Below are positions 53,586 to 63,010 of a stretch of DNA of 64,000 bases, in pieces. The stretch lies in NCBI GenBank assembly GCA_036787955.1, contig DAIQOI010000011.1, positions 1-64,000 on the forward strand, given 5' to 3'. The position numbers and the translations under genes are program-made. Source of the DNA: UBA2336 sp036787955 (GTDB taxonomy: Bacteria > Bacteroidota > Bacteroidia > Cytophagales > Cyclobacteriaceae). Position 1 is the first letter of the stretch. Each line of letters starts with the position of its first letter. The notes beneath the pieces were generated by a model that was not told the DNA's origin, did no database searches, and saw nothing but the letters and a program-made list of their open reading frames with translations.

Positions 53586-54520
53586 CCCGTTCAAAAACCA
53601 TATTCCTTAGTTTGATTTCTTTGATGCTGGCAGGGTGGTTATGCAACGGCTGCGAACGCAACAACCGTGCAGAAGTTGATAAATCGCGGCTGGTTATTGT
53701 AACTACCACAGGTATTATACGGGATGCAGTTATCAACCTGGTTCACAACAGGGCCGTAGTAGTGGCGCTGATGGGGCCCGGTGTTGATCCCCACCTCTAT
53801 AAAGCCACACAGGGCGACCTGGACAAGTTGCTGGAGGCGGATCTGGTGGTCTATAACGGCCTTCATCTGGAAGGAAAGATGAGCGATGTACTCGAAAAGC
53901 TAAGTCACCGCAAACCGGTTTATGCGTTGGGCCATTCCCTGCCCGACTCCTTGTTGAACCGTATTTCAGGCTATGAAAATACCTATGACCCGCACATCTG
54001 GTTTGACGTATCGCTCTGGTCGATGGCAGTCGGCAACCTTGCTGCCTACCTGCAGGAATTCGATCCGGCAAATGCCACCTTCTACAAAAACAATTACCTG
54101 GTGTACGCCGCAAAGCTCGATTCCCTGCACAACTGGGTGAAGCAGGAAATCAACTCCATACCCGATAATCAGCGCGTGCTGATTACTGCCCACGATGCCT
54201 TTGGCTATTTTGGTAAGGCCTACAATATAGAAGTGCGCGGATTACAGGGAATATCCACGCTGTCGGAGTTCGGACTTCGCGATATATCCGATTTGGCGCG
54301 CTTCATTCAGGAAAGAAAAATCAAGGCCGTATTTGTCGAAACTTCCGTACCTGAAAAATCCATCCGATCGCTCATTACAGGCTGCCGCGAGCGCGGCTGG
54401 GATGTGCAACTGGGGGGCAGTTTGTACTCCGATGCGCTGGGCGCGGAAGGAACACCCGAAGGAACCTATATCGGCATGGTGAAAAGCAATGTCAGTACAA
54501 TTGTTAAAGCCTTGCGGTAA
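53582..54520 (+). CDS. TroA/ZnuA-type metal ABC transporter binding protein
   Basis: The protein has 312 residues with a lipoprotein-type signal (LAGWLCNGC). The four metal ligands can be placed: His71 (VDPHLY), His138 (DPHIWFD), His204 (TAHDAFGYF) and Asp284 (LYSDALG). A His at the third place is the TroA/ZnuA form, not the Glu of PsaA, so zinc as well as manganese is possible. A histidine-rich loop is lacking, which leans away from a pure zinc protein. It brings the metal to the permeases encoded downstream. Confidence 0.92.
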   Translation: MTRSKTIFLSLISLMLAGWLCNGCERNNRAEVDKSRLVIVTTTGIIRDAVINLVHNRAVVVALMGPGVDPHLYKATQGDLDKLLEADLVVYNGLHLEGKMSDVLEKLSHRKPVYALGHSLPDSLLNRISGYENTYDPHIWFDVSLWSMAVGNLAAYLQEFDPANATFYKNNYLVYAAKLDSLHNWVKQEINSIPDNQRVLITAHDAFGYFGKAYNIEVRGLQGISTLSEFGLRDISDLARFIQERKIKAVFVETSVPEKSIRSLITGCRERGWDVQLGGSLYSDALGAEGTPEGTYIGMVKSNVSTIVKALR

Positions 54521-54522
54521 AT

Positions 54523-56772
54523 ATGAAAACTTTACCACGCATGCTACTACCCGTACTGATGTGGATGCTCAACACATCTGCCAGTTCGCAGCATCTGTTG
54601 AAAGGCATGGTGCTTGATGCCGAAACACGCGAAGGACTCCCCTACGCATCTGTAGTTATCACCCATACCGACAAAGGTACTGCAACAGATGAAACAGGGC
54701 GGTTTACTCTTGAAGTGCGGCAATTGCCCGTTCAGCTGGTCGTCTCATTCAGCGGTTATCTTTCCGATACACTACTCGTGAGCTCAATACAGCAAATCAC
54801 CTGCATGCTGAAGCCGGACGTGAAAAACCTCAACGAAATTGTGGTTGTATCCGGCACGTTGCGGGAAGTAACACGCCTGCAGTCGCCCATACCTGTTGAT
54901 GTGTACTCACCGGCCATTTTCCGTAAAAATCCCACACCATCGGTTTTTGAATCGCTGTCCATGATAAACGGTGTACAGCCGCAAATCAACTGCAACGTGT
55001 GCAACACAGGCGATATCCACATCAACGGCATGGAAGGCCCCTATACCATGGTGCTGATTGATGGCATGCCGATAGTGAGCAGCCTGTCAACCGTATACGG
55101 ACTATCAGGAATACCCAACAGCATGGTAAAGCGCATCGAGGTGGTAAAAGGGCCGGCCTCTACGCTGTACGGTTCGGAAGCGGTGGCCGGCATCATCAAC
55201 GTTATTACCAAGGACCCGCTCACTGCTCCGCGGTGGTCAGCTGATTTCATGGCTACTTCCTATCAGGAATACGCGCTGGATGTGGCATCGGCCTGGAAAA
55301 AAAACAACGCATATGCGCTGATGGGGCTGAGCTACTTTAACTTCACCAACCGGGTTGATAACAATGCCGATAATTTTACGGATGTTACCCTGCAGAACCG
55401 GCTATCAGTTTTTTCCAAACTCAGTTTTGCCCGCAAAAACAACCTGCCTGCAACATTAGGGCTGCGCTATGTGTACGAAGACCGCTGGGGCGGGGAAATG
55501 CAATGGGACAGAAGTTACCGCGGCAGCGACCAGGTATATGGTGAGTCGATTTACACCAACCGCCTTGAACTTATCGGAAATTACGTTTTCCATAAACTAC
55601 CGGCACTGCAAGCCGACCTATCCTACAATTATCATCACCAGGATTCTTATTACGGTACCGTGCCCTACATGGCTGCGCAACACGTTTTCTTCTCGCAGTT
55701 GCGCTGGCACAAAAAGGCAGGTAACACCGATATCACTGCAGGTGTACCTTTTCGGTATATATATTATGACGATAACAGTGTGGCTACTGCATCGGCCGAT
55801 ACGCTGAATCCGGAAAACCGACCGCACCTCACATTTTTGCCGGGCGTCTTTGTTCAATCCGAGACTTCGCTCAGTAAAAAATTTGTTGTGTTGGGTGGCC
55901 TTCGGTATGACCACCACAACCACCATGGCTCGGTAATTACACCGCGAATCAGCATTAAATACAACGCAACCGAAAATCAGGTGATACGCCTTACAGGCGG
56001 CAACGGGTTTCGCGTGGTTAACCTGTTTACTGAAGACCATGCCGCCTTAACCGGAGCGCGTGAAGTTATCATTCGCAATACACTCAGGCCCGAACAGTCC
56101 TGGAACATTAACCTGAACTATGCTGCGCACCGTGCGCTTGCTTCCGGCTACCTGAGTGTTGACGCCAGCGCCTTCTTTACCTATTTCACCAACAAAATTG
56201 TGGGCGATTTCATGACCGACCCGGAACTGATCATTTATGATAACCTGTCGGGCTATGCCATATCCAAAGGTTTTTCACTCAATGCCGACTTGTTGCTTAG
56301 CAACTCGCTGAAGATACTGAGCGGCCTGACGTTTATGGATGTTTACCAGGTTGATGAAGAAGCATCGGGCAGGCAGCGTAAACCGCAACTTTTTGCACCA
56401 CGGCTTTCCGGAACCTTTGCCATCAGCTATACCTTGCCGCGCTGGAACATTACCACCGACCTTACCGGAAGGATAACAGGCCCCATGCACCTGCCTGTAG
56501 TGCCCAATGACGAACGCCCTGCCCAGTCGCCAACCTTTGCCCTGGTAAATATTCAGTTCTCAAAAAACCTGGGCAAACGATGGGATTTGTATGCAGGCAT
56601 CAAAAACCTGCTGAACTTCATGCCGCAGCATCCGATACTTCGGCCTTTTGATCCATTCGACCGGAACATTACCGTTGACAACCCGAAAGGCTTTACTTTT
56701 GACACAAGTTATAATTACGCACCCGTTCAGGGCATCCGGGGTTTTGCAGGCATACGTTACACCCTAAACTAA
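54523..56772 (+). CDS. TonB-dependent receptor of the metal operon
   Basis: The protein has 749 residues. A signal peptide, a carboxypeptidase-regulatory-like domain (LLKGMVLDAETREGLPYASV, about 25-100), a plug domain (LNEIVVVSGTLREV to IEVVKGPASTLYGSEAVAG) and a 22-strand barrel are seen. The plug holds an unusual Cys pair, CNVC at 157-160 in QINCNVCNTGDIHINGMEG. It would pass a metal complex across the outer membrane using TonB energy. The position inside the operon makes manganese, zinc or a metallophore the likely cargo. It begins two bases after the binding-protein stop. Confidence 0.92.
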   Translation: MKTLPRMLLPVLMWMLNTSASSQHLLKGMVLDAETREGLPYASVVITHTDKGTATDETGRFTLEVRQLPVQLVVSFSGYLSDTLLVSSIQQITCMLKPDVKNLNEIVVVSGTLREVTRLQSPIPVDVYSPAIFRKNPTPSVFESLSMINGVQPQINCNVCNTGDIHINGMEGPYTMVLIDGMPIVSSLSTVYGLSGIPNSMVKRIEVVKGPASTLYGSEAVAGIINVITKDPLTAPRWSADFMATSYQEYALDVASAWKKNNAYALMGLSYFNFTNRVDNNADNFTDVTLQNRLSVFSKLSFARKNNLPATLGLRYVYEDRWGGEMQWDRSYRGSDQVYGESIYTNRLELIGNYVFHKLPALQADLSYNYHHQDSYYGTVPYMAAQHVFFSQLRWHKKAGNTDITAGVPFRYIYYDDNSVATASADTLNPENRPHLTFLPGVFVQSETSLSKKFVVLGGLRYDHHNHHGSVITPRISIKYNATENQVIRLTGGNGFRVVNLFTEDHAALTGAREVIIRNTLRPEQSWNINLNYAAHRALASGYLSVDASAFFTYFTNKIVGDFMTDPELIIYDNLSGYAISKGFSLNADLLLSNSLKILSGLTFMDVYQVDEEASGRQRKPQLFAPRLSGTFAISYTLPRWNITTDLTGRITGPMHLPVVPNDERPAQSPTFALVNIQFSKNLGKRWDLYAGIKNLLNFMPQHPILRPFDPFDRNITVDNPKGFTFDTSYNYAPVQGIRGFAGIRYTLN

Positions 56773-56773
56773 T

Positions 56774-57562
56774 ATGGAAACAGCACTCGAAATTCACGAC
56801 CTCACTGTGGCATTTAACCGTAAACCCGTATTGTGGAATATTGATACCCTGCTGCCTGCCGGCAAACTCATCGGTATTATCGGACCCAACGGTGCGGGCA
56901 AATCAACGCTTATTAAAGCCATCATGGGTATTGTTCCGTTAAGCAGTGGTTATGTGAAAATATTCGGGAAAGAACTGAATGATGTGCGCAGGCGCATAAG
57001 CTATGTACCACAGCGAGAATCGGTTGACTGGGATTTTCCTGTATCGGTAATGGATGTGGCACTAATGGGTCGTTATGCTCATGTGGGCATGTTTAAAAAA
57101 CTACGCAAGGCCGATTATGACATAACGCTTGATGCCCTGCGCAAGGTGGGCATGGAAGCCTTTGCCAACCGGCAGATTGCCCAGCTTTCGGGTGGCCAGC
57201 AGCAACGCACATTCCTTGCCCGCGCACTTGCCCAGCAGGCCGACCTGTACCTGATGGACGAACCCTTTGCGGGTGTTGACGCAGCAACAGAAAAAACGGT
57301 TATCACGTTGCTTCGCGAAATGGTCGACAGCGGCAAAACAGTATTGGTGGTTCATCATAACCTGCAAACGGCAGCACAGTATTTCGATTGTTTATTGTTG
57401 CTCAACACGCGAATGATTGCCTGCGGCCCCGTAAATGAGGTCTTTACTGCAGAAAATCTGCAGGATACCTATGGCGGCAAACTTACACTGCTTACAGATG
57501 TGGCCAATCTGATGCGCCGGGAAAACTATCCGGTCCGGGAAGCACAACTGCAAAAAGAATGA
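56774..57562 (+). CDS. Metal ABC transporter ATP-binding protein
   Basis: The protein has 262 residues. It has Walker A GPNGAGKST (37-45), Q-loop YVPQRESVDWDFPVSV, signature LSGGQQQR, Walker B LYLMDEPFAG and the switch His region LVVHHNLQT. The VPQ..S.DWDFPV segment is typical of the Mn/Zn/Fe (TroB/ZnuC/MntB) ATPases. It drives the two permeases that follow. It overlaps the next gene by ATGA and starts one base after the TonB receptor stop. Confidence 0.95.
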   Translation: METALEIHDLTVAFNRKPVLWNIDTLLPAGKLIGIIGPNGAGKSTLIKAIMGIVPLSSGYVKIFGKELNDVRRRISYVPQRESVDWDFPVSVMDVALMGRYAHVGMFKKLRKADYDITLDALRKVGMEAFANRQIAQLSGGQQQRTFLARALAQQADLYLMDEPFAGVDAATEKTVITLLREMVDSGKTVLVVHHNLQTAAQYFDCLLLLNTRMIACGPVNEVFTAENLQDTYGGKLTLLTDVANLMRRENYPVREAQLQKE

Positions 57563-58854
57563 ATACGCTGTTTGAGTTTCTTTCATTTACCGACCCCAAC
57601 GTACGTTATGTTACGTTTGGGGCCATGTTGCTTACCGGAAGCGCAGCAATGATGGGCACCTATACTTTGCTGAACAAAAAGGCGCTGATAGGCGATGCCA
57701 TCGCCCATGCCGTGCTGCCGGGCGTATGCCTCGGCTTTATACTTGCAGGAAATAAGGACCCGCTGTGGATACTGCTCGGGGCATTCATTACCGGTGCCTT
57801 GTCGGTTTACCTGATCGACTTTATCGTACAGCATTCGCGCATCAAGGAAGATACAGCCATCGCCCTGGTGTTGTCGGTATTTTTCGGTGCGGGGGTGGTA
57901 ATGCTTACCGCCATTCAGAAAAGCGGCAATGCAGCTCAAAGCGGCCTTGATCAGTTTCTCTTCGGCCGTGCTGCTGCCATAAACCGCCACGATCTGCTGG
58001 TATTCGGCATCACAGCTGCATTAATCATCACTTCCGTTATTTTATTCAACCGCATCTTTGCACTAATCGCATTCGATTCGGACTATGCCTGCACCCTTGG
58101 TTTTCCGGTAAAATTCATCCAGTTTGTGCAAACTTCATTGATTGTGCTGGCAGTGGTAGTAGGCATACAGGCTGTTGGTGTTGTGCTGATGGCAGCCGTG
58201 CTCATCACACCCGCAGCAGCAGCAAGATACTGGTCGGATTCGGTAAAAGGGACGCTGATAATTGCCGGGGGTACCGGTCTTTTCAGCGGCCTGGCTGGTG
58301 CCTTTGTATCGTATGCTGCACCTTCTATGCCTACAGGTCCGTGGATTGTGGTAGTGGCATCGTTCATTGCCTTTCTTTCCATGTTCGTTTCACCGCGCAA
58401 AGGAATACTTATCCGCCACATTCGGCAACAAAGACTGCGCAAAACAGTAGCCGATGAAAACCTGCTGAAAATATTTTATCAGCTGGCCGAATCCGATAAT
58501 TCGTTTTTTGATGAACGCGTACGGAAAGATATTTCAGGCAAACGACCGCTCAGCACACCCCACCTCAGCAGGCGGCTTAACCGGTTGGAAAGGCAGGGCT
58601 ATCTTGAAAAAACAGAAAAGGGCTGGCGGCTTACCGAGGCGGGTCTCATGCGTGCACAGCGCATTGTAAAAATTCATCGGCTGTGGGAACTGTACCTTAC
58701 CACCTATATGAACATCGCCCCCGACCATGTGCACGATGATGCCGACACCATTGAACACCTGCTTACACCTGAACTTGAACAGGAACTTGAAAAACAACTT
58801 GGCTATCCAAAATCTGACCCCCACCGATCACAGATACCATACCGAAAGAGCTAA
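57559..58854 (+). CDS. Metal ABC permease fused to a DtxR-like domain
   Basis: The protein has 431 residues. The first ~275 form an ABC-3 permease with about eight helices (LLTGSAAMMGTYTLLNKKALIGDAIAHAVLPGV is the coupling region). From about 285 the chain turns soluble and looks like a DtxR/MntR protein: a winged helix (LSTPHLSRRLNRLERQGYLEKT, RLTEAGLMRAQ) and then HRLWELYLTTYMNIAPDHVHDDADTIEHLL and LGYPKSDPHRSQIP, the metal-site region. Permeases with this tail are known in some Bacteroidota and Gram-positives. The tail could sense metal at the cytoplasmic face and gate transport. Confidence 0.92.
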   Translation: MNTLFEFLSFTDPNVRYVTFGAMLLTGSAAMMGTYTLLNKKALIGDAIAHAVLPGVCLGFILAGNKDPLWILLGAFITGALSVYLIDFIVQHSRIKEDTAIALVLSVFFGAGVVMLTAIQKSGNAAQSGLDQFLFGRAAAINRHDLLVFGITAALIITSVILFNRIFALIAFDSDYACTLGFPVKFIQFVQTSLIVLAVVVGIQAVGVVLMAAVLITPAAAARYWSDSVKGTLIIAGGTGLFSGLAGAFVSYAAPSMPTGPWIVVVASFIAFLSMFVSPRKGILIRHIRQQRLRKTVADENLLKIFYQLAESDNSFFDERVRKDISGKRPLSTPHLSRRLNRLERQGYLEKTEKGWRLTEAGLMRAQRIVKIHRLWELYLTTYMNIAPDHVHDDADTIEHLLTPELEQELEKQLGYPKSDPHRSQIPYRKS

Positions 58855-58856
58855 CT

Positions 58857-59744
58857 ATGCAACTGTCTTATGAGGATATAACCATTCTGATTACCGGCTC
58901 GCTCATTGCAGTAAGCTGTGCACTGCCCGGAAGTCTTCTCATGCTGCGCAGGATGGCATTGGCCGGTGACGCCATTGCGCACGCAGTATTGCCGGGCATT
59001 GTGATTGCTTTTCTGCTCAGCGGATCCCGTAGTTCTCCGTTCATGATTGCCGGTGCCGCCATGCTTGGACTCCTCACCACCTTCTCCATTGAACTGCTGC
59101 AGAAAAAAGCTCGACTGCAGGCCGATGCCTCCATCGGTTTGACCTTCACCTTTCTGTTTGCCACAGGAATAATCCTGCTGTCAATGCTGGCAGGCAAGGT
59201 AGATTTAGATCAGGACTGCGTACTGTATGGCGAACTGGCCTACGTACCGCTGGATGTATGGGTAAGCCCTTCGGGCAATGTGCTCGGACCGCGGGCCGTA
59301 TTCATCACGGCTTACCTGCTCCTTTTGCTGGTTACGTGGTTTGCCATTTGCTGGCGACCGTTGCTATTAACTACTTTTGACCCCGCCTATGCCGCAGCGC
59401 TGGGCGTGAACACTTCGTTTTACCACTATCTGCTTATGGGCAGTGTGTCGGTTACCACCGTAGTATCTTTCGAACTGGTTGGCGCTATTCTGGTGGTAGC
59501 CCTGCTCATCGTACCGGCAGCAACCGCTTATTTGCTAACCGATAATTTCAAACACTTGTTGTTGCTTGCCTGCCTTATCGGAGTACTGGCCGTAACGGTT
59601 GGTTATTCTGTAGCCGCACAAGCCGATGCTTCCATCGCAGGTACTATTGCCGTAGTGAACGGGTTGTTTTTCTTTCTGGCTTTTCTGCTCTCGCCCCGCT
59701 ACGGCTTGCTGATGGGCAGAAGAAGAAGCACCAGAATACATTAA
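58857..59744 (+). CDS. Second metal ABC transporter permease
   Basis: The protein has 295 residues and about eight helices, ABC-3 family. MLRRMALAGDAIAHAVLPGI is the coupling region matching the first permease. It starts two bases after the fused permease and has no C-terminal DtxR tail. The two permeases probably form a heterodimer, as in TroCD. It closes the operon; 82 bp later mnmE starts with its own promoter. Confidence 0.93.
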   Translation: MQLSYEDITILITGSLIAVSCALPGSLLMLRRMALAGDAIAHAVLPGIVIAFLLSGSRSSPFMIAGAAMLGLLTTFSIELLQKKARLQADASIGLTFTFLFATGIILLSMLAGKVDLDQDCVLYGELAYVPLDVWVSPSGNVLGPRAVFITAYLLLLLVTWFAICWRPLLLTTFDPAYAAALGVNTSFYHYLLMGSVSVTTVVSFELVGAILVVALLIVPAATAYLLTDNFKHLLLLACLIGVLAVTVGYSVAAQADASIAGTIAVVNGLFFFLAFLLSPRYGLLMGRRRSTRIH

Positions 59745-59808
59745 AATAATCTGGTCTGCAGAAATGTTTTGGCTATCCAGCCTTTACGCCAAAGCTTAAA
59801 ATTCATTC

Positions 59809-59816
59809 TACCTTTG
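59809..59816 (+). promoter_or_regulatory. -7 element of mnmE
   Basis: TACCTTTG is a full match to TAnnTTTG, 10 bases before the mnmE ATG. The -33 box is weak (CTTTAC). Confidence 0.55.
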
Positions 59817-59826
59817 CAGTATCATC

Positions 59827-61200
59827 ATGAATCCTATCACTTCACATACAGACACCATCATTGCGCCAGCTACACCGCAAGGCATATCTGCACTGGCCGT
59901 TATCCGTTTATCGGGCGAGCAGGCCATTCCCCTTGCCGCACGCATATTTTCGGGTAAAGATCTGAAAACGCTCCCGTCACATCGCGTTGCAGTAGGATTT
60001 ATCAAAGATGGTGATCGGATTGTGGATGAAGTGGTGGTAACCATATTTCGCAAACCGAAATCCTACACCCGCGAAGACATGGTGGAAATTTCCTGCCATG
60101 GCTCACCGGTGGTGGTACGCGAAATCATTAATCTGTTCATCAGGCTGGGCGCCCGATTAGCCGGACCGGGGGAGTTTACCAAACGCGCTTTCCTGAATGG
60201 TCGTATCGATCTCACCCAGGCCGAAGCAGTAGCCGATATCATTCATGCTGAAACGGAAAATGCCCGGCAGGCAGCCATGAATCAGATGCGGGGTGGGTTT
60301 TCAAAAGAAATTAACCGCCTGCGCGAAGAATTAATTGAATTCGCCTCGCTCATCGAACTGGAACTCGATTTTGCCGAAGAAGACGTAGAGTTTGCCAGGC
60401 GCGATGAACTAAAGAACCTGGTGCTGCGCATACTTGCGTTTGTGGAAAAGCTAATTGCTTCTTTCGCCTCCGGAAACGTAATTAAAAACGGCATTCCCAC
60501 GGTTATTGCCGGCAAACCCAATGCGGGCAAGAGCACTTTGCTCAATGCCCTGCTGAACGAAGAACGTGCAATCGTTTCGGACATTCCGGGCACCACCCGC
60601 GATACCATAGAAGATGAGATAACCATCGGAGGCCTTTTGTTCCGGTTCATTGACACCGCCGGGCTGCGCCACACCACCGATGTAATTGAAGCACAGGGCG
60701 TGGAACGCACACGTCAGTACATGAAACGCGCTTCGCTTATTCTGTATTTAATTGACCTTACACAGGCCACCGAAGAAGAAGTAAAAGCCCAGGAAGAAGA
60801 GTTGCGCAGCCTGCATATTCCGTACATCCTAATTGGCAATAAGACAGACAAACTCACTGCAAGCGAAATTGAACGATGGAAAAAATTTCCGATGGTGTTT
60901 ATTTCGGCTGCTGCCGGAAAAAACCTGGACGAATTGAAACAACGCATCTTAAACAACTTCCTTATCAAACAGATTAAAACAGGCGATGTACTGGTAACCA
61001 ATGCCCGGCATTACCAAAGCCTGGTTGAAACACGCGAGGCACTGAAGCGTGTGCTTGAAGGCCTTGATCAGCAAATAAGCGGAGAATTGCTGGCATTTGA
61101 TATTCGACAGGCTCAATACCATCTGGGCCAAATCACCGGCAGCATCACAACCGAAGACCTCCTAGATTCAATCTTTTCAAGATTTTGTATCGGGAAGTAA
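59827..61200 (+). CDS. mnmE: tRNA modification GTPase MnmE
   Basis: The protein has 457 residues. The N-terminal folate-binding domain (IIAPATPQGISALAVIRLSG) is followed by the helical domain and a G domain with GKPNAGKST, DTAGLRHT and NKTD. The C-terminal CIGK is the conserved end with the reactive Cys. With MnmG it adds the aminomethyl-type group to U34 of tRNAs. It is a single gene, followed by a convergent gene. Confidence 0.97.
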   Translation: MNPITSHTDTIIAPATPQGISALAVIRLSGEQAIPLAARIFSGKDLKTLPSHRVAVGFIKDGDRIVDEVVVTIFRKPKSYTREDMVEISCHGSPVVVREIINLFIRLGARLAGPGEFTKRAFLNGRIDLTQAEAVADIIHAETENARQAAMNQMRGGFSKEINRLREELIEFASLIELELDFAEEDVEFARRDELKNLVLRILAFVEKLIASFASGNVIKNGIPTVIAGKPNAGKSTLLNALLNEERAIVSDIPGTTRDTIEDEITIGGLLFRFIDTAGLRHTTDVIEAQGVERTRQYMKRASLILYLIDLTQATEEEVKAQEEELRSLHIPYILIGNKTDKLTASEIERWKKFPMVFISAAAGKNLDELKQRILNNFLIKQIKTGDVLVTNARHYQSLVETREALKRVLEGLDQQISGELLAFDIRQAQYHLGQITGSITTEDLLDSIFSRFCIGK

Positions 61201-61253
61201 CAAGCTGACTATCATTTTACATAAAACAAACAGATGGTGATGCCTACCGCTAA

Positions 61254-62378
61254 TCAGAATGCTTCGGCAACGGAAAAATAAAAGTAACCGCCTTCCCTGC
61301 CCCGGGCATAGTCGAACCGGATATTTAATCGCTCGGCCGGATTAACCAGGAAACGCAATCCTGTGCCTATTGAATATTTCAGGGTATTGATATTGACATC
61401 ATCCACCTTTCGGAAGACGTCACCTGCCCCACCAAAAGAAACCATGCCAAAACGCCAGAATAAAGGAAACCTGTATTCCAGCTGAACCCCGGCAAAATTC
61501 AGATCGCGAAAGCGGTTACGCGGGTAGCCGCGAAGGATGTCATCATTACCGGCTGTTGACATGTCGAGAAAAGGAACTTCGCCGGAAGTAAAACGTATTT
61601 TACTTTGTAGCGCCAATGTTTTTTTTCTGCCTAAGGACCAGTAGTGGTGATACCATGCATTCAGGTTAACAAATGAAAAAGTACTTCCCCAGGTCCTGGA
61701 GTAAAAGTAGGAGGAGAATTCGGCATACCGGCCTTTATAGGCATTGATGGCATTATCCCTGCTATCAAGTACAGCAACCATTCCCAAAGCCGAACCAATG
61801 CCCCCGCTGTAACCCGTCACAGTTCCCTGCTCCAGTACTCCTCCCGGTGCGTATTTAAATCCATATTCGCTTTCGAAATGATAGTCGAGACCGACAAACA
61901 GATTGGTCTTTATCTTTTTCATCACCAGGTTTTTAACACTTATCAGATCATAGGCATACTTTTCTTCCTGATCTTTTGTGGTGGTATTACCGATGCCATA
62001 AAATCGGTCTGGAAAATTGCGGTAGCGCAACTCTCCTTTTAACAGAAAGGATTCATCACGTGTAAAAATATTCCACAAACTCCACACATCAAGCTGATCG
62101 TTCTGCGTGTAATCGGCAAGAAACTGAACGTAGGATATGCGGGTTAGCTGCTGGTGCTCGTATTTAGGCTCTATCTTAAAATAATAAACCCCTGCTGCGC
62201 CAAATGCCCACCGTGTGTCGGGCGTGTAATAAAGCAAAGGCAAAAGAAATACTCCCTGCTTTTCTGAAGGAATGGTATCGGAGAGCGGATGGATGCCAAA
62301 AACTTTTCGCTGCGCAAAAAGCTGACAAGCGGTTAGGAGTACTATCCCGATAGCTATAAATCTCCCAACTGCAGACAT
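61254..62378 (-). CDS. BamA/TamA-like outer-membrane barrel (surface antigen D15 type)
   Basis: The protein has 374 residues. A signal peptide (FIAIGIVLLTACQLFAQ) is followed directly by a barrel with aromatic strands (LLPLLYYTPDTRWAFGAAG) and no POTRA domains. The family motif in the loop is LRGYPRNRFRDLN, the equivalent of the (V/I)RG(Y/F) lock, and the end is GYFYFSVAEAF. Without POTRA it is not BamA itself. It may be a small patatin-like or efflux-type barrel; function unknown. Confidence 0.85.
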   Translation of the reverse strand: MSAVGRFIAIGIVLLTACQLFAQRKVFGIHPLSDTIPSEKQGVFLLPLLYYTPDTRWAFGAAGVYYFKIEPKYEHQQLTRISYVQFLADYTQNDQLDVWSLWNIFTRDESFLLKGELRYRNFPDRFYGIGNTTTKDQEEKYAYDLISVKNLVMKKIKTNLFVGLDYHFESEYGFKYAPGGVLEQGTVTGYSGGIGSALGMVAVLDSRDNAINAYKGRYAEFSSYFYSRTWGSTFSFVNLNAWYHHYWSLGRKKTLALQSKIRFTSGEVPFLDMSTAGNDDILRGYPRNRFRDLNFAGVQLEYRFPLFWRFGMVSFGGAGDVFRKVDDVNINTLKYSIGTGLRFLVNPAERLNIRFDYARGREGGYFYFSVAEAF

Positions 62379-62445
62379 GTTGCAAATCAGAAAAAATCAG
62401 GCGATCCTTTCTTTTTCTACGAAAACTGATTAAAGAATTAAAAAA

Positions 62446-62859
62446 CTAATCACGCTGTCGGTAACTTTTTAAATGCGGCAATGCTTTTTCTTCTTTGGTA
62501 GGCCTGAGTTTAAAAATGTCCGTAGGGGTTTCACAAAACACAGCCATACCCTTGTAAATGGCTATGGGGGCCTTTACCAGATGTCCGTTATAAACCAGTA
62601 CTTCAAGCCATCCGTCCATGGTATAAGTATTGCTGCCTATTTTTTTCTGATAATCCGGATGAGACTTGTCCAGCAATTCGTGGGGTTGCAACTTGAGCAG
62701 GTTAATGATTTCTTTCCAGTAAGTAGGCGATAATTTTTCAGAAACCACATCTACTTCATTAATGTGATTACAGATGTCGTGGGCTATGGCTTTCGTCTGC
62801 TTGCCCAGCGTTGTCTGCGGATTGTACACCAGAAAAAGTTCATTGGGATGAAACTGCAT
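62446..62859 (-). CDS. ArsC-fold protein without the catalytic cysteine
   Basis: The protein has 137 residues from the ATG at 62859. The opening FLVYNPQTTLGKQTKA is aligned with the YHNPxCSxSR of ArsC/Spx, but the Cys is replaced by Thr. SPTYWKEIINLLKLQPHELL and GWLEVLVYNGHLVKAPIAI follow the ArsC pattern, including the cis-Pro. It is therefore unlikely to be an arsenate reductase; an Spx-like binding role is possible. No neighbouring arsenic genes are seen. Confidence 0.75.
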   Translation of the reverse strand: MQFHPNELFLVYNPQTTLGKQTKAIAHDICNHINEVDVVSEKLSPTYWKEIINLLKLQPHELLDKSHPDYQKKIGSNTYTMDGWLEVLVYNGHLVKAPIAIYKGMAVFCETPTDIFKLRPTKEEKALPHLKSYRQRD

Positions 62860-63010
62860 AGGCGTAGTGGTTTTATGTGCTGAATTTACAATAAATATAT
62901 ACACCGAAAAAGCAGCCGGCCGAGAGTTGGGTAATAATAGCCCGGAGAAGGCGGCTTAAGCCTAGCCAGATAATCGGCTTTTTCTTTTAAATTTCTGAAA
63001 AATCCTTCCC

